Below are positions 17,350-26,030 of a DNA stretch of 64,000 bases, piece after piece. The stretch comes from DSYU01 sp964437595. GTDB lineage: Bacteria; Chloroflexota; Anaerolineae; Anaerolineales; Anaerolineaceae. The notes below the pieces were generated by a model. The model was not told the DNA's origin. It saw only the letters and a list, made by a program, of their open reading frames with translations, and searched no databases. Numbering within the stretch: position 1 is the first letter of the stretch; each line of letters starts with the position of its first letter. The translations under genes and the position numbers were made by a program. The stretch spans positions 24,139 through 88,138 of the forward strand of contig CAYTHO010000012.1 of NCBI GenBank assembly GCA_964437595.1, given 5' to 3'.

Positions 17350-17923
17350 AGGTTTCTTCTAATACGGTTTGCAGCATGGCAATAGCCCGGCGAAAGAGTG
17401 ATTTGGTGGCTTCCAGCGACTGGTTCATCCGCCCGGCGATTTCGATAAAAGGCAGGTCGTCGGCAAAGCGCAGCAGGATCACCTCCTGGTACCGCTCGGG
17501 CATCCGCTTCAATGCCTGGCGAACCAAAATCATATCGTCGACGGTGGTATAACTGGTTCCATCTGGGATCATGGCAATTTCATCCATTTCATCATCACCC
17601 TGGCTTGCCTTGATCTGAAAATCAACCGGATCGCGGCGGCGGTAGTAATCGGCGATTTTCCGGCTGGTCAGCGTATACAACCAGGTACGGAATTTCGCGT
17701 CTCCGCGAAAATCTTTCAACGAGCGGATCACTGCGATAAACACTTCCTGAGTGATGTCCTCGACATCTGCTTCGGGGACCGTGTAGCGCACCCGCCGGTA
17801 GACCTCGTCCAGGTAGCGTTCGTACAGGGTGTTGAAAGCAAGGATATCTCCCTGCTGGGCACACCGGACAAGCATTTCATCGTTGGGTTCATCGGTCACG
17901 GCGATGGTAGTGCGTTTCGTCAT
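17342..17923 (-). CDS. ECF-family RNA polymerase sigma factor
   Basis: This 193-residue sigma-70-like protein shows region 2 (AFNTLYERYLDEVYRRVRY ... DVEDITQEVFIAVI ... FRTWLYTLTSRKIADYYRRR). Region 4 is the helix-turn-helix MPERYQEVILLRFADDLPF ... LEATKSLFRRAIAML. An acidic linker of about 35 residues joins them. It would redirect RNA polymerase to a small regulon, probably under the membrane protein encoded next. In the 129-base gap upstream, an 8-bp palindromic stem (17965-17983, AAGAAAGT/ACTTTCTT) could be a binding site. No good Shine-Dalgarno precedes the ATG at 17923. Confidence 0.9.
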   Translation of the reverse strand: MTKRTTIAVTDEPNDEMLVRCAQQGDILAFNTLYERYLDEVYRRVRYTVPEADVEDITQEVFIAVIRSLKDFRGDAKFRTWLYTLTSRKIADYYRRRDPVDFQIKASQGDDEMDEIAMIPDGTSYTTVDDMILVRQALKRMPERYQEVILLRFADDLPFIEIAGRMNQSLEATKSLFRRAIAMLQTVLEETYA

Positions 17924-18052
17924 AGGTTTAGTCGTTCGAAGGAGTCAAAAAGGGCCGGACAATGAAGAAAGTAAAACTTTCTTTGACGAAAGCAGATCCT
18001 GGCTATTTCGATGATCGGAGGCAGCCGTGTTGGCTGGATCGCGAAAAACGAA

Positions 18053-18775
18053 TCAGGAATCGTCTTTCTTCTGGCGCATGCTGCGCGCTTTTTCTTTGAG
18101 GCTGCGGTAAAAATCGCTGTCCATGATCTGGCTGGCTTCTTCCCTGCGCCGGGCCTCATCGATCTCAATCCGCAGCATGGCAACTTCCTGCTTCAAGGTT
18201 TCCTCACGCTGCTTGACCTGCGCGGCCATGGCGGAGAATTCGGCGGCCAGGGTGGCCAGGGTAGGGTCCTGGTATTTCCCGCTGTCTTCCACAGCCATCC
18301 CTGCCTGGTAGTCGCCTGCGGTGATGCGCTGCACCCACTGGCGCACTTCCCCCAGAAAATCGGTGGTATAGCGGATGCGCTCGCTTAAGCCCCCCATTAA
18401 TGCGGCGGACATATCCGGGTTTTCGGCCACCAGGCGCTGGAAATCGTCCCGGCGCAGGGTCAGGATGTGTGCGGCGGTTTCAGCGCGGGCGCTGGCTGAG
18501 CGCGGCTGCTGGTCGACCAGCGCCATCTCGCCCAGCATCCCGCCGCTGGTGAACACGCGGATAGGTTGGCCCTTTTCCGGCGCGCCGGGTTCAGGGACGT
18601 AGATGGACACCTGACCGTCCTGGACAATGATCAGTTCGTCGCCGGGATCGCCCTGGTGAAACAGGATTTCACCCGCGGCCAGCGCGCGCGGTTGGAGCAG
18701 TCCCTCGACCTCGGCCAGGGCCTCGGCGGGTAGTTGGGCAAACAGCGCGATACGGTTCAGTGCAATTTCCGGCAT
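18053..18775 (-). CDS. Cyclic-nucleotide-binding protein with coiled-coil tail
   Basis: This 240-residue cytosolic protein has a CNBD at about 8-125 with an intact phosphate-binding cassette, GEMALVDQQPRSASA (G82, E83, R92), so cAMP binding is likely. Unlike Crp it has no helix-turn-helix. The rest is helical, ending in a coiled coil and a tail (about 194-240) with MLRIEIDEARRREE, then DSDFYRSLKEKARSM. The same tail closes the 4HB-HAMP-GAF protein at 60364-62355, which suggests a shared docking partner. It lies between the sigma gene and the second giant cyclase, all read leftward. The start is not backed by a strong ribosome-binding site. Confidence 0.85.
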   Translation of the reverse strand: MPEIALNRIALFAQLPAEALAEVEGLLQPRALAAGEILFHQGDPGDELIIVQDGQVSIYVPEPGAPEKGQPIRVFTSGGMLGEMALVDQQPRSASARAETAAHILTLRRDDFQRLVAENPDMSAALMGGLSERIRYTTDFLGEVRQWVQRITAGDYQAGMAVEDSGKYQDPTLATLAAEFSAMAAQVKQREETLKQEVAMLRIEIDEARRREEASQIMDSDFYRSLKEKARSMRQKKDDS

Positions 18776-18804
18776 GGTGTCATTATCCCCTGATGCTGGT
18801 ATAG

Positions 18805-18823
18805 CGTTCCCGCAGTGGGAACG
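18805..18823. repeat. Short hairpin between cyclase and CNBD genes
   Basis: CGTTCCC (18805-18811) pairs with GGGAACG (18817-18823) around 5 bases. It lies in the gap between the stop of the giant cyclase and the CNBD start. There is no T-run on the minus strand, so it is not a standard terminator; a regulator site is equally possible. Confidence 0.4.
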
Positions 18824-18834
18824 GTGTTGTACGA

Positions 18835-21800
18835 TTAAACAAACAGGAAAAGCAGCTTAATCGTATACCAGTCGGTGATATTTTGACTCAGCCAATATTG
18901 CCAGTTCTTAAATTTGTTAAGATTGATAATTTTGTAAGCTTTTCGTGCTGCGGCCATGCCCTCGGCGGCCAAATGCCCGGGCGTCCGGTCCAGCAGCGGC
19001 TGGATGCGGCTAAGCGCGGACCGCGCGGATTCGGTGCTGCCGCGGCGCCACGCAATTTCTGTCTGGCGGTAGCACGCCAGGGCGGCCAAAACCGGTTCCT
19101 GCGCCGCGAGGGATATTTCGTAGGCTCGATCCGCCGCCGCCTGCGCCTGCTCGAAATTGCCTTGCGCCAGCGCAGCATCGCAGCGGCGGATATCGGCCAG
19201 CGCTGCGCCGGGCGCATTCTCGATCGCAAGATAAGCCTCTCGGGCGCAGTCCCAATCCCCCAAGAAATCCGCCAGCAGGGCGCGCAGCACCGGCGTGTTG
19301 GGACTGCCCGCAGCTTCCAGGCGTGCTTCGCACTGCGCGGCCCACTGCGCCGCGTCCGCCTGCCCCGCCCGCCGGGCCAGCCACGCCATCGTCGCCAGCA
19401 TGTGGGGAGGCGCGATATAACCCGGCGGGGCCAGCAGTCCGGAAAGCAGCGCCTGGGCCTCTTCTGCCCGCCGCTGGGTGGGCAGCACCAGCGCCAGCCG
19501 GTAGATGAGCGCTGCGGAGCGCGCGTCCCCGCCATTTTCGCCTGGGCAGGCGCGGGCGGCCTCGTAGGCGGTGGTTGCCGCCAGGTAGTCGCCTGAACGC
19601 AGGGCCAGGTCACCCTGCGCGGTGTGCAGGCGTATTTTGAGCTCCCAGGCGTCGGGGGGCCTTTCCCCAGGGGGGATTTTTTCGAGATTCGTCAGGGCGC
19701 GGGTGAAGCAGCCGTTCGCCCGCGCCGGGTCGGACGGCTCGCCAGCCGGGCTGCCCGCCATGTCCCAGTGCTGCGCCGCGGCCAGCCAGCGCTCGGCCTG
19801 TTCGTAGTGCCCGGCGACGATCTCGGCGGTCTGCCCGGGGCGGGTGGCGCCCGCATCCAGGGCTGCCGCCAGGCGCGCCTGCAGCGCGCTGCGCCGGGTG
19901 AGCGGGCGGCTGAGATAGTCGGCCAAGTGGCCATGCAGCTCGCGGCGTTTTTCAAACGGTAGACTGTTGTACAGGATATCCCGCACCAGGCCCTGTTGAA
20001 AGACGTAGCGCGCGTCCGCACCAGCTTCGGCCAGGGAGATCAGATCCGTACGGGCCAGGGCGCGCAGGTGGTTGCTCAGCGTGACGGCATCCAACGTGGC
20101 GGGCAGCAGCGCCTGCACCTCGCCGGTGCGGAACTCGGCGCCAATCACCGAGGCGGCCATGGCGATCTCCTGCAGGTCTTCCGGCAGGCTTTCCACCCCG
20201 CTCAGCACCAGCTTCTGCAGGAAGTTGGAGGTCTGCAGCACGCTGCGCAGTTCATCGGCGCTGATGTGGCGCGTGCGCCGGAACCAGCGGGTGATTTCCT
20301 CGACAAACAGTGGGTTGCCCTGGCTCTGCTCGTGGATCACCGGCGCCAGGTCGCGGGTCAGCAGGTGGGCCACCAGCATGCCAGTATCCTCGGCGCCCAG
20401 CGGGGCCAGCGTCAGCGCCAGGCTTTTGTCTGTGGAGCGGCGCGCCTCGCTGCTGCGCTGGGCCAGCAGCACCAGCAGCGGCAGCCCGCGAATGCGCATC
20501 CCCAACCAATCCAGCAGGTCCAGGCTGGGCGGATCCATCCAGTGGGCGTCTTCAAAGAAGATCATCCCGGCCTGCTCGCGGAACAGGGCCTCCAGCAGCG
20601 ACCAGATCGCCCCGTATACCGTGTCGCGCTCGCGCCCCGTCAGCAGCGCTGTGACCGGCTGCCAGGTCTGGCCCGAGTCCGAGGAGGGGCCGCCCTCAAG
20701 CTGGTCCCACAGGTCCAGCCGCGAGCCGGCGCGCTTTTTCCCTCCCTGGCGCAGCAGGTCTTTTAACGTCACGGTGATGCCGGATTCCGGCGAACCAGCG
20801 GACGCGGCTCCTTCAGCCTCTGGCGCGGCGACTGGCTTCAGGCCCATCAGCATCGCCAGGGGGCGAGCGGTTGTGGCAGGCAGGCCCAGCTCGCCGAGCA
20901 GCCTGTTCAGCTTCTCGTGGTGCACCTCGGGCTGGTAATCGGTGGCGGTGATCCCGCACAGCGAGCGCAGCAGCAGGCTCCAGCAGGCGTAGGGCGTGGA
21001 TACGGCGTATGAGCGGCAGGCGTGGAAGAGCACGAACGCCCCGCGGGCTTCCGCGCGCTGCACCAGCACATCCGCCAGGTGACTTTTGCCCATCCCGGCG
21101 GGTCCCTGTAGGGTGAGCACTGCGCCGCGCCCGTCCAGCGCTTGATTGAGCACCGCTTCGGCGCGAGCCAGTACATCCCTGCGCCCAATAAATGGCTCGC
21201 GGGAGCGCGCGCGGTTGGCCAGCAGGTCGTCGCGTGGCCCCTGCACCTGGAACACGGAGATTGGCCGGCTCTTGCCCTTGACGCGGATCGGCGAAAGCTC
21301 GGACAGGTGGTAGGCGGCGGCAACCGTTTTGTGGACCTCGAGGTCAAAGTGCGCCAGGATCTGGCTGGGGTCTGCCGCGCCCATCAGCCGCGCGGACAGG
21401 TTGACCTGGTCGCCCATGACGGTGTACTCGCGGCGGGTGGGCGAGCCGACCTGCCCGGCGAAGGTGTCGCCGCAGGTAATGCCGATGCGGTGCTGGATGA
21501 GCGAGCCGGGCAGCCCGGCGGGCAGGTGGCGGGCCAGCTTGCCCCGCCAGGTCTCGTTGAGCGTCTCCAGCTCGGCGTTCATCGCCAGGGCCGCGCTCAC
21601 CGCGCGCTGGGGGTCATCTTCGTGGGCCACCGGCGCGCCAAAGAGGATCAGCATCTTTGTGCCGCGGCTGTACGGGTCGATGCGGCTGATGATGCCCCCG
21701 TAGTGGGTGACGACCTCGTTCATGGCGGTGAAATAGGCGTTCAAGAGGCCCGTGACGCGCGAGACACCCTCCGCTCCCCAGGCGGTTAGCAGGGCTTCCA

Positions 21801-23448
21801 CGCCCCAGAAGTTGCAGAACAGCACCGCGGTGGGGCGGTACTGGCTGGCAAACTGGGTGCGCTGCCCGCGGACGACCAGCCGCTCGACTACCTCGGGGGA
21901 GAGGTAGGGCAGGATGGCCTGGATCTGTCGCAAAGCCACTTCTGCCTGACCCACAATCGCGCGCGGGCTGGCATCCCAGGAAATGGCGCCCCGCGCGCGG
22001 CGCGTCTCGGCTTTGACCTCAAAGTCGTCCAGGGCAGGGGCGGCCTCGCGGTTGAGGCGGAAGTAGCCGTTTTTGTGCGGGATGAGCGGGAGGGCCGCGT
22101 CCAGGCAGGGCGCGCTGGCCGGATTGACCACCACCTGACCGGCGGCGGTGGTCAGGCTTTCGGCGGTCATGGTCTGCGCCACCGCGCTGCCCAGCACCAC
22201 GTACTCCATGCGCAGGTCGCTGCCCACGCTGGCAGCCAGGTACTCGCCCGTGCCCACGCCGATTTTCATCTTCAAGGAAACTTTCCCACCCGGCGCTTGC
22301 AGGTCAGCGAACTCGGTCATCGCGTTCAACATGCGCTGCCCGGCGCGCACTGCCCAACTGGCCTGGGCATCGTTCTCCTGCTGGGGAAAATAGATCAACA
22401 TGGCGTCGCCGGCGAACTTGAGCAGGGTGCCCCCGGAGCAGGCGGTGATTTCCAGCATGCGCGCGAAGTAGCGATTCATGATCTCAGTCATCTGCTCGGC
22501 GCCCTGGGGACCCAGCGCCTGCAGGCGCTCGGAGAGGGCGGTGAACCCGCTGACATCCGAAAACAGCAGCGTGCCGCGCAGCATCTGCCCGCTGACCAAC
22601 CCCGGCACCGCCCGGCGCATCTTTTCCTGCACCAGGTGCTGGGGCAGGAAGGTAGAGAGTAAACTGAACACCGAACGCAGGCGCTCGAGGGTGTTGATCA
22701 GCACCCCGCGGGGAGGGTTGGGGCTGTTGATCTTGCGCCATAAGTCCGGCGAGATGTACTTTTCCGTTTCCGGCGGGAAGGTAATCCCGGAGGTTTCGGA
22801 TTCCACGGCGCTGGGAGACACCGGCGCGGCTGTGGATGGGGCGGGGGCTGGTTTCGTCTGGATCTCGTCCAGGAAGGACAGGTCGGCTGGCTTGCGGCGG
22901 GGTGCAGGGGGCTCCGTGACTGTCGGGACGGGCGCTGCCGTTTCAGACGGGCGTGGAGTATCGACCGCTTCGTACAGTGAAGCCAGGTCTGGCAGGCCGC
23001 GCACGGGACGGCGGCGGGGCGGTTCTTCGCTCGCGGCGGGAAGGGGGGGCGGCGCCGTATCATGGGTGGATGGCTTTGCTTCCGGCAGCGCCACTGGCGC
23101 TGGCGGCTGTTGTTCTTCAGAAGCCTGTCTCGGTGTATCAACCTCATCGTACAGCGCAGCCAGATCCAGGGGACGCCGGGCAGGCCGGGGGCGCGGAGCA
23201 ACGCTTTCCTCCGCTGGTTGGGGGGCCGGTGCGGACTGGGGCTCTGGCAGCGCAGCGCTGGATGGGGCAGGAGCAGCGGGTTCAGGGATTACGGGCGCGG
23301 CGGCAGGGCGCGGCTGGTCTACCGCTTCGTATAACGAGGAAAGGTCTACCGGACGCCGTAAAGGTCGCCGGCGGGGAGTCTCTCCTTGGGAAAGGTCTCT
23401 CTCCACCTCCGGCGGCTGGGGCGCATTGTCCGGTTCGGCAGTGGGCAT
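18835..23448 (-). CDS. Second soluble-adenylyl-cyclase-like protein with repeated N-terminal motif
   Basis: This 1537-residue protein begins with a disordered Pro/Ala-rich region (1-200) carrying four copies of a short motif. Cyclase domain 1 has both metal aspartates (LFSDVSGFT, FAGDAML) but no Asn/Arg motif (LGSAVAQTM). Cyclase domain 2 has lost both aspartates (LFCNFWG, SRGTKML) but keeps GDQVNLSAR. As in the other giant, one composite site is likely. A P-loop ATPase follows (LQGPAGMGKSHL; MIFFEDAHWMDP), then helical TPR-like repeats. The last ~35 residues (NLNKFKNWQYW ... LLFLFV) are AT-rich in DNA and unlike the rest, as if the original end was replaced. ATG at 23448 is chosen over a longer frame because the motif region starts there and AGGA lies about 10 bases upstream. 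Confidence 0.82.
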   Translation of the reverse strand: MPTAEPDNAPQPPEVERDLSQGETPRRRPLRRPVDLSSLYEAVDQPRPAAAPVIPEPAAPAPSSAALPEPQSAPAPQPAEESVAPRPRPARRPLDLAALYDEVDTPRQASEEQQPPAPVALPEAKPSTHDTAPPPLPAASEEPPRRRPVRGLPDLASLYEAVDTPRPSETAAPVPTVTEPPAPRRKPADLSFLDEIQTKPAPAPSTAAPVSPSAVESETSGITFPPETEKYISPDLWRKINSPNPPRGVLINTLERLRSVFSLLSTFLPQHLVQEKMRRAVPGLVSGQMLRGTLLFSDVSGFTALSERLQALGPQGAEQMTEIMNRYFARMLEITACSGGTLLKFAGDAMLIYFPQQENDAQASWAVRAGQRMLNAMTEFADLQAPGGKVSLKMKIGVGTGEYLAASVGSDLRMEYVVLGSAVAQTMTAESLTTAAGQVVVNPASAPCLDAALPLIPHKNGYFRLNREAAPALDDFEVKAETRRARGAISWDASPRAIVGQAEVALRQIQAILPYLSPEVVERLVVRGQRTQFASQYRPTAVLFCNFWGVEALLTAWGAEGVSRVTGLLNAYFTAMNEVVTHYGGIISRIDPYSRGTKMLILFGAPVAHEDDPQRAVSAALAMNAELETLNETWRGKLARHLPAGLPGSLIQHRIGITCGDTFAGQVGSPTRREYTVMGDQVNLSARLMGAADPSQILAHFDLEVHKTVAAAYHLSELSPIRVKGKSRPISVFQVQGPRDDLLANRARSREPFIGRRDVLARAEAVLNQALDGRGAVLTLQGPAGMGKSHLADVLVQRAEARGAFVLFHACRSYAVSTPYACWSLLLRSLCGITATDYQPEVHHEKLNRLLGELGLPATTARPLAMLMGLKPVAAPEAEGAASAGSPESGITVTLKDLLRQGGKKRAGSRLDLWDQLEGGPSSDSGQTWQPVTALLTGRERDTVYGAIWSLLEALFREQAGMIFFEDAHWMDPPSLDLLDWLGMRIRGLPLLVLLAQRSSEARRSTDKSLALTLAPLGAEDTGMLVAHLLTRDLAPVIHEQSQGNPLFVEEITRWFRRTRHISADELRSVLQTSNFLQKLVLSGVESLPEDLQEIAMAASVIGAEFRTGEVQALLPATLDAVTLSNHLRALARTDLISLAEAGADARYVFQQGLVRDILYNSLPFEKRRELHGHLADYLSRPLTRRSALQARLAAALDAGATRPGQTAEIVAGHYEQAERWLAAAQHWDMAGSPAGEPSDPARANGCFTRALTNLEKIPPGERPPDAWELKIRLHTAQGDLALRSGDYLAATTAYEAARACPGENGGDARSAALIYRLALVLPTQRRAEEAQALLSGLLAPPGYIAPPHMLATMAWLARRAGQADAAQWAAQCEARLEAAGSPNTPVLRALLADFLGDWDCAREAYLAIENAPGAALADIRRCDAALAQGNFEQAQAAADRAYEISLAAQEPVLAALACYRQTEIAWRRGSTESARSALSRIQPLLDRTPGHLAAEGMAAARKAYKIINLNKFKNWQYWLSQNITDWYTIKLLFLFV
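22861..23373 (-). repeat. Four coding repeats of a short linear motif
   Basis: Within the giant cyclase, residues 26-48, 86-108, 145-167 and (shorter) 184-196 repeat RRRPxRxPxDLxSLYEAVDxPR with about 60-residue spacing, separated by Pro/Ala/Glu linkers. The invariant part is P-x-D-L-(S/A)-x-L-(Y/D). Such spaced motifs in disordered tails normally serve as docking sites for a multivalent partner. Confidence 0.75.
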
Positions 23449-23536
23449 GGTGATTTTCCTGGAAACATTATACAATACTCCAGAGTCCTGCTCCTTACAG
23501 TCCGTCGATGAATGATCGTCCAGGAGAACCGGTGTC

Positions 23537-24598
23537 ATGCCCGCCCAAATCCCTACCGCCGTGCTCGCCAAGCTGCTGTCCGCCTACCAGGAGGCTCTTG
23601 CAGTAGAAAATCCGCTGCAGGATGAGCCGTTCATGTCCCTGCTGGATACGGCCAACCTGCAGGCATTCTCCGCCAGGCGCCTTTGCCCGCCGGGAGAGAT
23701 CATCGTGCGCGAGGACGACCCGGGCGACAGCATCTACATCATCCGTTCGGGATTGGCGGCGGTGGTCAAGGGCGACCTGAGGTCTCCCATCCTGCTGGGA
23801 TTCCGCACTGCGGGCGGGATCATCGGCGAGATGGCGCTGCTGGAGGACCAGCCGCGCTCCGCGACCGTGGTGGCGCTGGAGTCGATGCTGCTGTGGCGCA
23901 TGAGCCGGGAGGCTTTCGATGACTTTTGCAGCCAGAATCCACGCTTCAGCCGCCAGTTGATGCGCATGATGAGCGCGCGCCTGCGTAATGCGGACGCCGA
24001 GCGCAGTCAGGAGGCCGAGGTTGGGCGCCAGCGCGAGGCGGCGATCCGCCATATGCGCGAGCAGGCCGTGCGCGATTCGCTGACCGGGCTGTTCAACCGC
24101 CGCTATTTGGAAGAGACGCTGGCCCGCGAGATTGCCCGCGCCCGGCGGGATGGGTCCACGGTGGGCATCCTGATGCTGGACATCGATCATTTCAAGCGGG
24201 TCAACGACACCTACGGCCACCCGGCGGGCGACGCGGTGCTGCGCGCCTTGGGCAATCTGCTGGCGGATCACGTGCGCGCCGAGGATATTCCCTGCCGCTA
24301 CGGGGGTGAGGAGTTCGTGGTGGTGCTGCCCGATGTGCCGCGGGCGATCACCCGCAAGCGGGCGGAGCAGATCCGCCAGGCGTTTCAGAACCTGCGCATG
24401 ACGGTGGAAGGGCCAGCGGGACCAACGGAAATATCCGCGACTCTCTCGGTTGGCGGGGCGGTCTACCCGCAGGACGGCGAAAACGGCAACATGGTGCTGT
24501 CGCGCGCCGACCAGGCCCTGTACCAGGCCAAAGCCGCCGGGCGCAACTGCGTGATCCTGTTTCAGGAAGAGGGCAAAGCTACTGGCAGTGATGCGTGA
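23537..24598 (+). CDS. CNBD-GGDEF diguanylate cyclase
   Basis: This 353-residue cytosolic enzyme joins a cyclic-nucleotide-binding domain (about 28-150; cassette GEMALLEDQPRSATV with G97, E98 and R107 intact) to a GGDEF domain (about 175-345). The active loop is GGEEF (256-260) and the feedback-inhibition site RxxD is RAED (247-250), exactly five residues before it. Both parts look functional, so it should make c-di-GMP under control of cAMP or cGMP. AGGAG precedes the ATG. It is divergent from the giant cyclase gene, sharing an 88-bp intergenic region; on the minus side a TATAAT lies at 23467-23472. Confidence 0.92.
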   Translation: MPAQIPTAVLAKLLSAYQEALAVENPLQDEPFMSLLDTANLQAFSARRLCPPGEIIVREDDPGDSIYIIRSGLAAVVKGDLRSPILLGFRTAGGIIGEMALLEDQPRSATVVALESMLLWRMSREAFDDFCSQNPRFSRQLMRMMSARLRNADAERSQEAEVGRQREAAIRHMREQAVRDSLTGLFNRRYLEETLAREIARARRDGSTVGILMLDIDHFKRVNDTYGHPAGDAVLRALGNLLADHVRAEDIPCRYGGEEFVVVLPDVPRAITRKRAEQIRQAFQNLRMTVEGPAGPTEISATLSVGGAVYPQDGENGNMVLSRADQALYQAKAAGRNCVILFQEEGKATGSDA

Positions 24599-24616
24599 TA
24601 ATCGCGGGCGCTGGCC

Positions 24617-25729
24617 TTACTGCGCGTCCGGGCTGTCCCACAGGGATTGTTTCAGCCAGTCGATAAACTTCTGATCCCAGCGAAAGATTTGCATCTGATC
24701 GTTCATCGTTGGGACAAATTCCCAATCGTATACAATGACTTCACTGGGTGTACTGTAAAATAATAGCTTTTCTGAGGCGATTTTGGGAACCAGGCAAAAG
24801 AGGGTGGAAATTTGGTTCGGAGTTAAATCGGTAATTATCGATTTTTTCATCGCGGCGTAGATTTGTGGTATTTTTGCCCACACTGCAGGTTGCTTAAGCT
24901 TGTCAAATACTGCTTTTAGTATGATGGTTTGATTATCAATGCGTTGCAGGTCCGAATACTTTCGGCGAATCCTTCCTAGGGCCAGCGCCTGTTGCCCGTT
25001 TAAAGTCTGTTTACCGGCTGGGAAAAAATTTTTGGGTCGGTCATCTACATAGGTTGGTAAGTCAACCTCGATTCCGCCAATGGCGTTTATGAAATCAACA
25101 AATGCTTGAAAATTTACCACTACGTAGTGGTCGGGGGTCAGGCCGAAATTATACTGGATGGTCTCGGCCAGCGAGCCCGCGCCGTTGCCCGAGCCACTGT
25201 AATGGCTCATGCCCGGCGCGCCAAACAGATAGGCCTGGTTGAGCAGCAGCGGCCCCTCCACGTCCAGCCGGGTGGCGGGGGTGACGATGAGGTTGCGCGG
25301 CAGCGCCACCACGTTCACCTGCGGCTGGGTGAAATCGACGCGCACCATGCGGATCACGTCGCCCAGGCCGTACATGTAATCCGTGCCGCGCTGGTCGATG
25401 GCCACCACCAGGAAGACCAGCTCGGAAGTTGGTCCGCACAGCGGGGCGGATTTGTTTTGGGCGATGCGGGTCTGCCTGGCCGGATCCGCCGCAGCTGCTG
25501 TAGCTGCGGTGGTAGAGGGATCCGGGGTGCTCTGCACGCCTGGCTGCGCGGCTGGCGCGGGCGGGGCGGATATAGTGGGCAGAGAGGCTAAATCCAGCGT
25601 GCTCGCCAGGGGAACATCATTCCTGGGGCGGTACCATAGAAAATAGACCAGCGCGAGGCCAATGACGAGCAGCGCCAGAAACCAGGCGCACCCGGTGAAG
25701 AGTTTTTGGAAGAGGGAGGTTTTTTTCAT
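24617..25729 (-). CDS. LytR-CpsA-Psr (LCP) family protein
   Basis: This 370-residue membrane-anchored enzyme has a short cytoplasmic start, a membrane helix at about 12-34, a Pro/Ala/Thr linker and the LCP domain (about 95-300). Visible LCP features are FLVVAIDQRG ... GDVIRMVRVDF, the catalytic-Arg region VVALPRNLIV, and ALGRIRRKYSDLQRIDNQ. LCP proteins transfer lipid-linked glycopolymers onto cell-wall or surface acceptors. ATG at 25729 is chosen because MKKTSLFQKLF directly precedes the helix. DNA composition changes sharply inside the gene near 25145 (AT-rich 3' half, GC-rich 5' half). The gene is convergent with the diguanylate cyclase (18-base gap). Confidence 0.85.
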   Translation of the reverse strand: MKKTSLFQKLFTGCAWFLALLVIGLALVYFLWYRPRNDVPLASTLDLASLPTISAPPAPAAQPGVQSTPDPSTTAATAAAADPARQTRIAQNKSAPLCGPTSELVFLVVAIDQRGTDYMYGLGDVIRMVRVDFTQPQVNVVALPRNLIVTPATRLDVEGPLLLNQAYLFGAPGMSHYSGSGNGAGSLAETIQYNFGLTPDHYVVVNFQAFVDFINAIGGIEVDLPTYVDDRPKNFFPAGKQTLNGQQALALGRIRRKYSDLQRIDNQTIILKAVFDKLKQPAVWAKIPQIYAAMKKSIITDLTPNQISTLFCLVPKIASEKLLFYSTPSEVIVYDWEFVPTMNDQMQIFRWDQKFIDWLKQSLWDSPDAQ

Positions 25730-25889
25730 GCGATAGATTTCCGTGGAAATGATACCAACCTGGACAGGCAGAAAAGCATTGGAAGACGCTGGGCTGACCA
25801 CAAGGGCTGTGCGATGGGAGAGGCAGCCTTTTTAGCGCCGCGACGCATATTGGTTAAATCCTGACCTTACATATCTGTTTGAGAAGATA

Positions 25890-25919
25890 TTGTCATTCTA
25901 CAGGTTTTTTTATTATAAT
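25890..25919 (+). promoter_or_regulatory. Promoter of the radical-SAM cassette
   Basis: TTGTCA (25890-25895), an 18-base spacer and TATAAT (25914-25919) form a good housekeeping promoter. It lies about 200 bases before the PqqD-like gene and leaves a long untranslated leader that contains a 20-codon ORF. Confidence 0.6.
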
Positions 25920-26030
25920 GGAACTACCCCACATGATGATGATGTGATTCTTTGGATTTTTTCGGTAGGTAGGTATACAAATCACCCGATCCAGACCATC
26001 GTTCCTTCTCAATTTCGGGAAGAGACCCTA

